48,151 nucleotides of DNA from positions 1 through 48,151 of the forward strand of contig NZ_MVOH01000009.1 in assembly GCF_002286935.1 (NCBI RefSeq). The letters run 5' to 3'. Every line of letters starts with the position of its first letter. Position 1 is the stretch's first letter. A model generated the notes under the pieces. It had not been told where the DNA came from and ran no database searches. It worked only from the letters and a program-made list of their open reading frames with translations. Below, one piece after another: positions 34,705 to 42,829 of this stretch. Origin of the DNA: Bifidobacterium criceti (GTDB lineage: Bacteria > Actinomycetota > Actinomycetes > Actinomycetales > Bifidobacteriaceae). The position numbers and the translations under genes are program-made.

Positions 34705-35990
34705 CGCAGGGAAGCGAGGAAACCGGCGATCGTATCGGTGAAGCGGCGGACGAAGCCCGCGCCGTCGACGCCGAGCGCGACATGCGTCGGCGTGGCGTCG
34801 TCGAGCATCGCGCGCGGGTCTCCGATCGTGCGTCCGCGCACGCCTGTGCCGTCACCGGTGCGCGTTTCGACGATCATCGGTATATCGAACGTCGTCACGA
34901 GATCCGGTTCGAGCGCGACGGCCGCGGCGAGCGGATCGTGCAGTGGCATGCCCGCGGCGAACACCGGGTCGCTCATGCGGTTCGCGCGGATCGAGAAGTT
35001 CGCGATGCTTGCGAGCATGAACGCGATGTGCCGCGGATTGCGCGCATCCGTGTGGTGCCCGCCGTTCGCGGCGGACGCATCGGACGTGTCCGCGCACGCC
35101 GTGAGCCAATGGGACACGTCGGCGGCGCCGAGCAGACACCGGTGCGTCACATCGAGGCCGACCATCGTCGTGTCGGCTGTCGAACGCAGCACACGGTCGG
35201 CGGCCTCGGGATCCTGGAGCATATTCGTCTCGCATACGAGGTCGTAGCAGTTGCCTTCCTGCGTGAGCGCACCGCCCATGCATACGATGCGCGCGCGGCC
35301 CACGGCCCGTGGATCCGCCTTGAGCGCCGTATCGACGTCGGTGAGCGGACCGGTCGCGACGATCGTCAGGTCACGGCCATAGGTGCGCGCCGCGTCGACG
35401 ATGAGCGCCGCTCCATCGGTCATCGTCGAGCAGTCCTCGTCGGGGAACCCGAGTTTCTCGGATGTCGCGAAGGTGTCTTGCGTGAAGAACTCGGGGATCG
35501 TCGGCAATTCGGCGTGCGCGTCGCCGACCGGATACCCGCCGACCGAGACCGCGTGGCCATGACGGGTGAGGTCGGCGATGTCCTGCGCCGACAGTTCGAC
35601 GAGACCGTCGTCCGTCGACGCCGTCACAATGCCCGGCTTCGCCGCGGGCGTGACGGGTGCGTTCGCGCGCCATGTGCCGCCACGCGCGCGTTCGCCGTTC
35701 ATCTGCAGGTCGCCGAGCCCGTTGCGCCCGTGGAAGCGCGCGCACCCGGCGTCGGCGACGAACCAGCGCGCCCATGACGGATGCCGTGCGCCCGCCTTGA
35801 CCGGGATGTCCGTCGCGCCGAGCACATCGAGCACGGCCTTCGTGTTGGATTCGGCCTGCTGTTGCAGGACGTTGCCATAGGTCGCGCTCACGCCGTCGAT
35901 GCGCGCGCCCGAGGCGATGAGATAGGCGAGCGCGAGCGCGTCGTCGATGCCGGTGTCCATGCTGAGCACAAGGTGTCGTGAGGAAGTCAT
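34701..35990 (-). CDS. Inosine-uridine preferring-type nucleoside hydrolase
   Basis: Predicted 429-residue N-ribohydrolase. The calcium/ribose-binding motif is VLSMDTGIDDALALAYLI, a shortened form of DTDxGxDDA. Downstream signatures are TIVATGPLTDVDTAL, CETNMLQDPEAADRVL and GMPLHDPLAAAVAL. It is about 100 residues longer than usual for the family, with an insertion between about residues 85 and 190 and another around HWLTACADTSDASAANGGHH. The natural nucleoside is unknown. No SD is seen; AACAAT lies 6 nt upstream of ATG 35990. It is the last gene after an HMP-type binding protein and permease, which raises a possible link to pyrimidine or thiamin-precursor salvage. Confidence 0.85.
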   Translation of the reverse strand: MTSSRHLVLSMDTGIDDALALAYLIASGARIDGVSATYGNVLQQQAESNTKAVLDVLGATDIPVKAGARHPSWARWFVADAGCARFHGRNGLGDLQMNGERARGGTWRANAPVTPAAKPGIVTASTDDGLVELSAQDIADLTRHGHAVSVGGYPVGDAHAELPTIPEFFTQDTFATSEKLGFPDEDCSTMTDGAALIVDAARTYGRDLTIVATGPLTDVDTALKADPRAVGRARIVCMGGALTQEGNCYDLVCETNMLQDPEAADRVLRSTADTTMVGLDVTHRCLLGAADVSHWLTACADTSDASAANGGHHTDARNPRHIAFMLASIANFSIRANRMSDPVFAAGMPLHDPLAAAVALEPDLVTTFDIPMIVETRTGDGTGVRGRTIGDPRAMLDDATPTHVALGVDGAGFVRRFTDTIAGFLASLR

Positions 35991-36091
35991 ATGGCCATTG
36001 TTCCATGATTGGTTGCACTGCGCGCGCTATGCGCGCTGCGAATAAGCGGTGCGGATAAGCAACGTGGCATACTCGGCGCACGCATCCGCCT

Positions 36092-37153
36092 TCATCCACG
36101 CTTGAGGAACTCGTCGGTCGCGAGGTCGCGCGAACGCGGCGCCGTGTGCACGACCTCGCCCGTCGCGTCCGTGTACGCGTCGGAATCGGCGAGGAAATCG
36201 AAATACTGTTGCGTGCCGTCGTAGTCGATCGCGCCGAACGTCGCCGTCCCGTCGTCGATGCGCTCACGGTCGCCCCAATACTGTCCATCGATGATCGTCT
36301 TCATCGATTCCCTGACGAATGCCTCGTCAAGGTTCGCTTCGGGCGCGTCGTGCACGAGGATCGACGCGGCTTCGTCGCCGTCGTCGTACGCGTCGATGTA
36401 GCCGCGTTGCGTCGCCTGGACGAAGCGTTTCACGAGGTCGGGGTCGTCGTCGATGAGACGGTCGCTTGTGATGATGCCGATCGAGTCGGCGTTGCCGGGC
36501 ACACCGTAGTCGGGTTCGGTGAAGCAGCGCAGCGCAGGACCGTTCATCTTCGCCTGCACACCCTCCCATGTCGCGTAGAAACCGCCGAAATCGGCACGTC
36601 CGGATGCGAGTGTCGCGAACGTCGATGTGCCGACCGTGACTTTGTCGAAGTCGCCTTTGCCACCGTCCGTCTCGATCATGCGGCGTACGACGGCGTCCGA
36701 TTCGCTTGAGCCGAACGTCGCGAACGTCTTGCCGTCGAGGTCCTTCGGTCGGTTGATCGCGTCGTTCGACGCGAGTGTGCACCAGATCGCGCTCGTCTTC
36801 TGCTGCACTTGCATGACCTGTGTGAGATGCGCGCCTTTCGTCGCGTAGGTGCTCACATTCGTCAGGTTTGACAACGCGAAGTCGGCGACGCCGTTGTTGA
36901 CGGCCTGTTCGGCGCCCGACTGCGCGACGGCGACGATGTCGACGTCGAGTCCGGCGTCGCGGTAGTATCCGTTGTGTTTCGCGACGTAGACGCCGATATG
37001 GTTCGTGTCGGGCGCCCACGACAGCATGAACGTGACCTTGCGCAATCCGTCGGCGTCGGTTGTCGGCGCGTTGCCGCAAGCGGCAGCCGTGAGGAGCACG
37101 ACAAGCGCGCAGAGTGCGGCGAGTGCGCGTGTGTGGAATCGGTTGGTCGTCAT
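36092..37153 (-). CDS. NMT1/THI5-like (ThiY-type) substrate-binding lipoprotein
   Basis: Predicted 353-residue lipoprotein with a signal peptide and lipobox LLTAAAC (Cys26). The mature protein begins KVTFMLSWAPDTNHIGVYVAKHNGYY, the hallmark of NMT1/THI5-like proteins that bind the thiamin pyrimidine HMP or its precursors (for example formylaminopyrimidine in ThiXYZ systems). The segment ALASGRADFGG and a late WEGVQAK fit. ATG 37153 follows AGGAG. The permease gene lies 127 nt upstream on the same strand; no ATPase gene is nearby. The ligand assignment is by family, not proven. Confidence 0.85.
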   Translation of the reverse strand: MTTNRFHTRALAALCALVVLLTAAACGNAPTTDADGLRKVTFMLSWAPDTNHIGVYVAKHNGYYRDAGLDVDIVAVAQSGAEQAVNNGVADFALSNLTNVSTYATKGAHLTQVMQVQQKTSAIWCTLASNDAINRPKDLDGKTFATFGSSESDAVVRRMIETDGGKGDFDKVTVGTSTFATLASGRADFGGFYATWEGVQAKMNGPALRCFTEPDYGVPGNADSIGIITSDRLIDDDPDLVKRFVQATQRGYIDAYDDGDEAASILVHDAPEANLDEAFVRESMKTIIDGQYWGDRERIDDGTATFGAIDYDGTQQYFDFLADSDAYTDATGEVVHTAPRSRDLATDEFLKRG

Positions 37154-37174
37154 GATGGCTCCTGGATGGTTGGG

Positions 37175-37201
37175 GATATCGGGTGAGATATCGTGGATAT
37201 C
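37175..37201. repeat. Three GATATC palindromes in an AT-rich intergenic island
   Basis: GATATC occurs at 37175-37180, 37187-37192 and 37196-37201, followed by a strongly AT-rich stretch to about 37260 with repeated ATCAATAT. It lies between the permease and binding-protein genes. It could hold a promoter or operator for the binding-protein gene; no clear promoter is assigned. Confidence 0.4.
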
Positions 37202-37280
37202 AGTTGAACATATGAATATGAATGAAGAACATCAATATGTCATCAATATATGATTGATGATGGGGGTGTGATACCGGCGT

Positions 37281-38099
37281 TCACCTGTCCGGATCCTCGT
37301 CGTCCTCGACACGTCCGATCGTGATCAGTTCGACCGCGTGCACGGCGAGGAGCAGCAGTCCCGTCATGATGATGATGACGAACGTCGCCGCGAAGATGAG
37401 CGGGGTCTGGAACGAGTTGTAGGCGGCCTGCAGCCATATGCCGAGCCCTTGGCGCGCGCCGAGGTATTCGGCGGTCGCGGCCGTCGCGAAGACGTACGCG
37501 GCGGCGACGCGCACACCGCCGAAGATCTGCCGCGCCGCGACGCGCAGGTCGACGTGGATGAGTGTCCATGCGCGTGACGCGCCGCATGTCATCGCGACGT
37601 CGTCGTAGAAACGCGGCACGGCGGCGAGGCCGCGCATCGTCTGCACGACGATCGGGAAAAGCGCGAAGACGGCGACGATGACGACTTTGCCGACCGGTTC
37701 GAACCCGAACCAGATGAGGAACAGGGGCGCGATCGAGATGAGCGGGAGCGTCTGCGCGGCCGTGAGGAGCGGGAAGAGCGCCGCGTGCATCGTGCGCGAA
37801 CAGTGGATGCCGACGCCGAGCGCGACGCCGATGACGCATGCGATGAGGAATCCGCATACGCCTTCGGTGAAGGTCATGAGCGACGCCGGCCACAATGTCG
37901 TCCATGTGCGCACGGTCGCGATGGCGATCTGGCTCGGGGATGCGATCGTCGTGACGGGCGGATGCGTCACGTCGACCCAGACCTGCCAGACGATGAGGAT
38001 GAGCGCGGCCGCGGCGGCGGTCGGCCAATGGCGCGCCACGGCGGAGCGTGCGTGCGTTGCGGGGCGCGGTGTGTTGCCTTGCGTTCGTGTGCGGAACAT
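37281..38099 (-). CDS. ABC transporter permease (ThiX/SsuC/TauC-type)
   Basis: Predicted 272-residue permease of the nitrate/sulfonate/taurine/HMP group. Hydrophobic helices start at WPTAAAAALILIVWQVWVDV. The coupling (EAA) region is visible around CGASRAWTLIHVDLRVAARQ and ATAATAEYLGARQGLGIWLQ. ATG 38099 is chosen because AAGGTG lies 6 nt upstream; a GTG 36 nt further upstream lacks an SD. With the ThiY-type lipoprotein it forms two of three parts of an importer; the ATPase is missing from this locus, so it must be borrowed from elsewhere or the system is incomplete. Confidence 0.87.
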   Translation of the reverse strand: MFRTRTQGNTPRPATHARSAVARHWPTAAAAALILIVWQVWVDVTHPPVTTIASPSQIAIATVRTWTTLWPASLMTFTEGVCGFLIACVIGVALGVGIHCSRTMHAALFPLLTAAQTLPLISIAPLFLIWFGFEPVGKVVIVAVFALFPIVVQTMRGLAAVPRFYDDVAMTCGASRAWTLIHVDLRVAARQIFGGVRVAAAYVFATAATAEYLGARQGLGIWLQAAYNSFQTPLIFAATFVIIIMTGLLLLAVHAVELITIGRVEDDEDPDR

Positions 38100-38241
38100 C
38101 TTCGGCACCTTACTTTCTGCGTGATGTCGCGTCACGCTCGAAGACCGGCGGCCCGAGGCAGCAAGGTGGGGAGTCTACCGCCGCACGGTCAGAAAAGCTA
38201 CGTTCCGCCATCCGGGTGTGGATGGCGACGAACACAGTATA
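38100..38241 (-). promoter_or_regulatory. Promoter and structured leader of the ABC permease gene
   Basis: TATACT (38236-38241, minus strand) is a good -10. The roughly 130-nt leader contains a perfect 8-bp hairpin CGCCATCC/GGATGGCG (38206-38227) and a smaller GCGTGA/TCACGC hairpin near the start codon. I do not see the conserved blocks of a TPP riboswitch. Regulation by RNA structure is possible but unproven. Confidence 0.4.
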
Positions 38242-38283
38242 GGCGACCGTGTGGGCATCGGCGTCCGCGTCCGTTCCGTACGA

Positions 38284-38313
38284 CGGTACGCTGAGATGTG
38301 CGTGAGCGTACCG
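38284..38313. promoter_or_regulatory. 9-bp inverted repeat between divergent genes
   Basis: CGGTACGCT (38284-38292) and AGCGTACCG (38305-38313) form a perfect inverted repeat with a 12-nt spacer, between the divergent ABC permease and LacI-type regulator genes. It may be a regulator site or a hairpin. It does not resemble the LacI operators at 39529-39611. Confidence 0.4.
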
Positions 38314-38361
38314 CACTGCGTGTGTGCATTGCGTGGGTGGCGTGTTTTATCGACGTCGAAT

Positions 38362-38367
38362 TATTGT
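38362..38367 (+). promoter_or_regulatory. Putative -10 of a leaderless lacI-type gene transcript
   Basis: TATTGT is followed by GGACGGT (7 nt) and ATG 38375. The sequence before it holds the palindrome TCGACGTCGA (38350-38359 region). Confidence 0.5.
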
Positions 38368-38374
38368 GGACGGT

Positions 38375-39424
38375 ATGACGACGATGAAGCAGATCGCGCA
38401 GCGCGTCGGTGTGTCGGTATCCACTGTCTCGCTTGTGCTCAACGACAGGGACGGTGGACGCGTCAAGCCGCACATCGCGCAACGTGTGCGCGACGCGGCC
38501 GAGGAGATGGGCTACCAGCCGAACGCGCTCGCGCGTTCGCTGCGCACGAACAGGACGCATATCGTCGGCTTCATCAGCGTCGAGGTCGCGACGACGCCGT
38601 ACGCGGGACGCATCATCCAGGGCGCACAGGATGCGCTGAGCGAACTCGGTTACCTGTTGATCACGGTGAACGGCGACGACGACAAGGCGGTCGAGGGAGA
38701 GATCCGCGCGCTCAAACGCTACGGCGTCGACGGCTTCCTCTATTCGGCGATGTCGAACCGCGTCGTCGATGTGCCCGAGTCATTGTGCAGCTTCCCGCTC
38801 GTCCTTGTCGACGCGACCGATGCGGAGAACCGGTTCCCGTCGGTCGAACCGGACGAATTCCGCATCGGCTACGACGCGACGACGAGGCTCATCGAAGCCG
38901 GATGCGGACATATCGCCTACATCGGCTGCCTGCAGCCGATGATCGCGCAGACGGGACGTGCGGAAGGCTACCGACAGGCGCTCGCCGACCACGGCATGCG
39001 GTTCGACGAACGGCTCCAATGCGATGTGCTCAACAATGGGACCGCTTTGCGCGCGGTCGAGGAGCTCTACGACGCGCAGCGCCCCGACGGGTTCTTCTGC
39101 TTCAACGACGCGCGCGCATGGTATGTGTACGAGACGGCCGCGCGCAGGGGTCTCACAGTCGGGCGCGACATGTCGGTCGTCGGTGTCGACAACCACCGTG
39201 TCTTCGCCGAGACCTTCTCTCCGCAGCTCACGACGATCGAGCTGCCGCACTATGAGATGGGGTATTGGGCGGCGAACCGCCTTGTCGCCGCGATCGGGGA
39301 CCGCGGCGTCGACGAGGCGCAATGGCCGCGGATGACGGCGCCGCTGCCGCCGCTCGACGCGACGAGCCCCGCGAAAGTGCACTGCACGCTCATCGAGAAG
39401 GAATCGGTCCGGGGGGGGCGCTGA
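38375..39424 (+). CDS. LacI-family transcriptional regulator of the fructoside locus
   Basis: Predicted 349-residue repressor. The N-terminal helix-turn-helix reads MTTMKQIAQRVGVSVSTVSL followed by a hinge helix near PNALARSLRTNRTH. The C-terminal periplasmic-binding-protein-like domain shows IVGFISVEVATTPYAGRIIQ and DGFFCFNDARAWYVYE. The effector is probably sucrose, fructose or a derivative, inferred from the adjacent symporter and GH32 genes. It is upstream of and parallel to cscB; three matching 14-bp palindromes lie in between. The start ATG 38375 is chosen by the -10/7-nt pattern and by the HTH beginning immediately. Confidence 0.92.
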   Translation: MTTMKQIAQRVGVSVSTVSLVLNDRDGGRVKPHIAQRVRDAAEEMGYQPNALARSLRTNRTHIVGFISVEVATTPYAGRIIQGAQDALSELGYLLITVNGDDDKAVEGEIRALKRYGVDGFLYSAMSNRVVDVPESLCSFPLVLVDATDAENRFPSVEPDEFRIGYDATTRLIEAGCGHIAYIGCLQPMIAQTGRAEGYRQALADHGMRFDERLQCDVLNNGTALRAVEELYDAQRPDGFFCFNDARAWYVYETAARRGLTVGRDMSVVGVDNHRVFAETFSPQLTTIELPHYEMGYWAANRLVAAIGDRGVDEAQWPRMTAPLPPLDATSPAKVHCTLIEKESVRGGR

Positions 39425-39528
39425 ACGTCGCGTCCAAGGGTGGAGAAGGTTTTCGCGACACGCCGAAGGGTATCATGTTCCCCGCACGTGCACGTATGGG
39501 TGAGGTTCTGTGAACGCCTGAAAAATAA

Positions 39529-39542
39529 GTCAAACGATTGAC
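39529..39542. promoter_or_regulatory. LacI-type operator O1
   Basis: GTCAAACGATTGAC is a near-perfect 14-bp palindrome with a central CG, the form expected for LacI-family operators. It lies 55 bp upstream of O2, an arrangement that would allow looping. Confidence 0.75.
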
Positions 39543-39583
39543 GTTGCCTGTTGTGTGATATCCCGATATGTCATGTGTAGAAC

Positions 39584-39621
39584 GTCAATCGTTTGACGTA
39601 AATCGATTGACGTATTACGGT
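39584..39621 (+). promoter_or_regulatory. Promoter of the symporter gene overlapped by two LacI-type operators (O2, O3)
   Basis: O2 is GTCAATCGTTTGAC (39584-39597) and O3 is GTAAATCGATTGAC (39598-39611); they abut. A promoter reads through them: -35 TTGACG (39593-39598), 17-nt spacer, -10 TACGGT (39616-39621). O2 covers the -35 and O3 fills the spacer, so regulator binding should block RNA polymerase. The expected leader to cscB is about 125 nt. Confidence 0.75.
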
Positions 39622-39751
39622 ATCCAGTATCGGGAACATCACGAACGACACAGCTGACGGGACTGATGGCACCCACCGCGCATCCCCGGGAATGCGGACT
39701 GCGTGGACGTCATGCATACGGTTTTCCCAAGCCCAGACAACGAGGTTCATC

Positions 39752-41083
39752 ATGGCAACTACATCAACCGCGAAGGTGTGGAGGAACCCCTCCTATCTGC
39801 AAAGCTCGACCGGCATCTTCCTGTTCTTCTGCTCATGGGGCATCTGGTGGTCGTTCTTCCAGCGCTGGCTCAATTCGATGGGACTCAATGGCGCCGAAGT
39901 CGGCACGATTTACTCGATCAACTCGCTTGCGACGCTCGTGCTCATGTTCTGCTACGGGCTCATCCAGGACAACCTCGGCCTCAAGCGCAGGCTCGTCCTC
40001 GTCATATCCGTCATCGCGGCGCTCGTCGGTCCATTCGTCCAGTTCGTCTACGCGCCGCTCATGCGGACGAACATGATGGTCGCGGCGCTCATCGGCTCGG
40101 TCGTCCTGTCGGCCGGCTTCATGGCGGGCTGCTCGCTCATCGAGGCCGTGACCGAACGCTACAGCCGCCGCTTCGGCTTCGAATACGGCCAGTCTCGCGC
40201 ATGGGGCTCGTTCGGCTATGCGATCGTCGCGCTCGTCGCGGGCTTCGTGTTCAACATCAACCCGATGGTCAACTTCTGGATCGGCTCCGCGTTCGGCATC
40301 GGCATGCTCATCGTGTACCTGACGTGGTATCCGGCGGAACAGCGCGAGGCGCTCAAGGAGGCCGCGGACCCGGATGCGGCCCCGTCGAACCCGACGCTCG
40401 GCGAGATGGCGCGCGTCCTCAAGATGCCGGCGCTGTGGGTCCTCATCGTCTTCATGCTGCTGACGAACACGTTCTACACGGTCTTCGACCAGCAGATGTT
40501 CCCGACCTACTACGCGTCGCTCTTCCCGAGCGAAGCGACCGGCAACGCCGTCTACGGCACGCTCAACTCGGTGCAGGTCTTCTGCGAGTCCGCGATGATG
40601 GGCGTCGTGCCGATCATCATGCGCAAGATCGGCGTACGCAACGCGCTCCTGCTCGGCTCGACCGTCATGTTCCTGCGCATCGGCCTGTGCGGCGTCTTCC
40701 ATGACCCGGTCGCGATCTCGATCGTCAAGATGTTCCACGCGATCGAAGTGCCGCTCTTCTGCCTGCCGGCGTTCCGCTACTTCACGCTCCACTTCAACCC
40801 GAAGCTCTCCGCGACGCTCTACATGGTCGGCTTCCAGATCGCCTCGCAGATCGGCCAGGTCGTCTTCTCGACGCCGCTCGGCATGCTGCATGACCGCATG
40901 GGCGACCGCGCGACGTTCCTGACGATCTCCGGCATCGTGCTCGCCGCGACGATCTACGGGTTCTTCGTCATCAAACGCGACAACGAGCAAGTCGACGGCG
41001 ATCCGTTCATCCGCGACAGCGAGAGGACGCCGTCCCTCGCCGCCGACGAAGCGGTCCTGTCCGCCGACTCCGAGGACATGTGA
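39752..41083 (+). CDS. cscB: Oligosaccharide:H+ symporter (LacY/CscB family), probable sucrose/FOS permease
   Basis: Predicted 443-residue MFS transporter of the oligosaccharide:H+ symporter family. The N-terminal segment IFLFFCSWGIWWSFFQRWLN and the SRAWGSFGYAIVALVAGF helix match LacY/CscB proteins, and 12 hydrophobic helices are seen. ATG 39752 follows CGAGG. A neighbouring GH32 enzyme and LacI-type repressor point to sucrose or short fructo-oligosaccharide uptake; the sugar is inferred from context. The spacer to the GH32 gene (135 nt) shows no clear terminator. Confidence 0.88.
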   Translation: MATTSTAKVWRNPSYLQSSTGIFLFFCSWGIWWSFFQRWLNSMGLNGAEVGTIYSINSLATLVLMFCYGLIQDNLGLKRRLVLVISVIAALVGPFVQFVYAPLMRTNMMVAALIGSVVLSAGFMAGCSLIEAVTERYSRRFGFEYGQSRAWGSFGYAIVALVAGFVFNINPMVNFWIGSAFGIGMLIVYLTWYPAEQREALKEAADPDAAPSNPTLGEMARVLKMPALWVLIVFMLLTNTFYTVFDQQMFPTYYASLFPSEATGNAVYGTLNSVQVFCESAMMGVVPIIMRKIGVRNALLLGSTVMFLRIGLCGVFHDPVAISIVKMFHAIEVPLFCLPAFRYFTLHFNPKLSATLYMVGFQIASQIGQVVFSTPLGMLHDRMGDRATFLTISGIVLAATIYGFFVIKRDNEQVDGDPFIRDSERTPSLAADEAVLSADSEDM

Positions 41084-41218
41084 CGGCCGCTCCATATCCA
41101 GTCGATTAATCAATCAACCAGCCAACCAATCAATCAGACATTCACGTCGATCACATCATCCACGCGGACCGCGTACCGCACACGCACGATGTGACACGAC
41201 ACCCACGAGAGGGACATC

Positions 41219-42811
41219 ATGACGACCGCAACCTTCACCCCGCAGACGACACCAGCACCCGACCCGAGCGTCGAGCCGGTGCTCACGCCGATCGCCGACC
41301 ACACCGAGCAGCTCGCGCTCGCCGAAGCGGGCGCCGCGGCGCTCGCCGCGACACGCAACGACCGTTGGTACCCGACGTTCCATATCGCCTCGAACGGCGG
41401 CTGGATCAACGACCCGAACGGTCTGTGCCGGTATGACGGCCGCTGGCACGTGTTCTACCAGCTGCATCCCTACGGCACGCAATGGGGGCCGATGCATTGG
41501 GGCCATGTCTCCTCGCCGGACATGCTCCATTGGCGGCGCGAGCCAATTGCGTTCGCGCCGAGCCTCGAACAGGAACGCCACGGTGTCTTCTCCGGATCCG
41601 CCGTGATCGGCGACGACGGCAAGCCGTGGATCTACTACACCGGGCACCGTTGGGCGAACGGCAAGGACAACACCGGCGGCGACTGGCAGGTGCAGATGCT
41701 CGCGAAGCCGGATGATGACACGATGACGACGTTCACGAAGCACGGCATGATCATCGACTGCCCGACCGACGACGTCGACCACCACTTCCGCGACCCGAAG
41801 GTCTGGAAGACCGACGGTGTGTGGTACATGACCTTCGGCGTCTCGTCGAAAGAGGGCCGTGGGCAGATGTGGCTCTACACATCCGACGACATGGTCCATT
41901 GGGGCTTCGAACGCGTCCTGTTCGAACACCCCGACCCGGACGTGTTCATGCTCGAATGCCCCGACTTCTTCCCGGTGCGTGATGCCGACGGCAACGAGCG
42001 GTGGGTCATCGGTTTCTCTGCGATGGGTGCGAAGCCGCACGGCTTCATGAACCGCAACGTCAACAACGCCGGCTACATCATCGGCTCGTGGAAGCCGGGG
42101 GAGGCCTTCGAGCCGGAAACCGAGTTCCACCTGTGGGACGAGGGCCACAACTTCTATGCGCCGCAGTCGTTCAACGCCGATGGCAGGCAGATCATGCTCG
42201 GCTGGATGAGCCCGTTCGTCGCGCCGATCCCGATGGAGGAGGACGGCTGGTGCGGCAACCTCGCGTTGCCACGGCAGATCACGCTCGGCGGGGACGGTCG
42301 CCTCGTGACCGCACCGGTCGAGGAGATGAAGGGGCTGCGCGCCCGCACCGTCGACTTCGGGCCGATCGACCTCACTGCGAACCAGACCGCGACGATCCTC
42401 GAGGACGATGGCGGCGCGGCCGAGGTCGAGATGAGCATCGACCTCGCGCATACGACGGCCGAACGCACCGGACTGCATGTCCATGCGACCGAAGACGGCC
42501 ACGATACGGCGATCGTCTACGACGCGCAGATCGGTGGCGTCGTCATCGACCGCGGGAACACCGCGAATGGCGACAAAGGCTACCGCGTCGCGAAGCTCAC
42601 GGAAGACGAGCTCGCCGCGGACACGCTTGACCTGCGCGTGTTCATCGACCGCGGCTGCGTCGAGGTCTACGTCAACGGCGGCCGGCATGCGATGAGCTCC
42701 TATTCGTTCCCGGGCGAAGGCCCGCGCGCGATCAGGCTTGTCGGCGAATCCGGCACGACGCGCGTCCCGTCGCTCGCCGTGCACGCGCTCAACGGCATCG
42801 GCCTCGGCTGA
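41219..42811 (+). CDS. cscA: GH32 beta-fructofuranosidase (sucrose/FOS hydrolase)
   Basis: Predicted 530-residue cytoplasmic glycoside hydrolase family 32 enzyme releasing fructose from sucrose, FOS or short fructans. The catalytic triad motifs are all visible: WINDPNG (nucleophile Asp), FRDPKV (transition-state Asp) and ECPDFF (acid/base Glu). The C-terminal beta-sandwich covers about residues 385-525 and includes RVFIDRGCVEVYVNGG. No signal peptide is seen, matching import by the adjacent symporter. ATG 41219 follows GAGAGGG. It is convergent with the UPF0045 gene, with 18 nt between stops and no hairpin. Confidence 0.94.
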   Translation: MTTATFTPQTTPAPDPSVEPVLTPIADHTEQLALAEAGAAALAATRNDRWYPTFHIASNGGWINDPNGLCRYDGRWHVFYQLHPYGTQWGPMHWGHVSSPDMLHWRREPIAFAPSLEQERHGVFSGSAVIGDDGKPWIYYTGHRWANGKDNTGGDWQVQMLAKPDDDTMTTFTKHGMIIDCPTDDVDHHFRDPKVWKTDGVWYMTFGVSSKEGRGQMWLYTSDDMVHWGFERVLFEHPDPDVFMLECPDFFPVRDADGNERWVIGFSAMGAKPHGFMNRNVNNAGYIIGSWKPGEAFEPETEFHLWDEGHNFYAPQSFNADGRQIMLGWMSPFVAPIPMEEDGWCGNLALPRQITLGGDGRLVTAPVEEMKGLRARTVDFGPIDLTANQTATILEDDGGAAEVEMSIDLAHTTAERTGLHVHATEDGHDTAIVYDAQIGGVVIDRGNTANGDKGYRVAKLTEDELAADTLDLRVFIDRGCVEVYVNGGRHAMSSYSFPGEGPRAIRLVGESGTTRVPSLAVHALNGIGLG

Positions 42812-42829
42812 CCGACGTCCATCCTTGCA

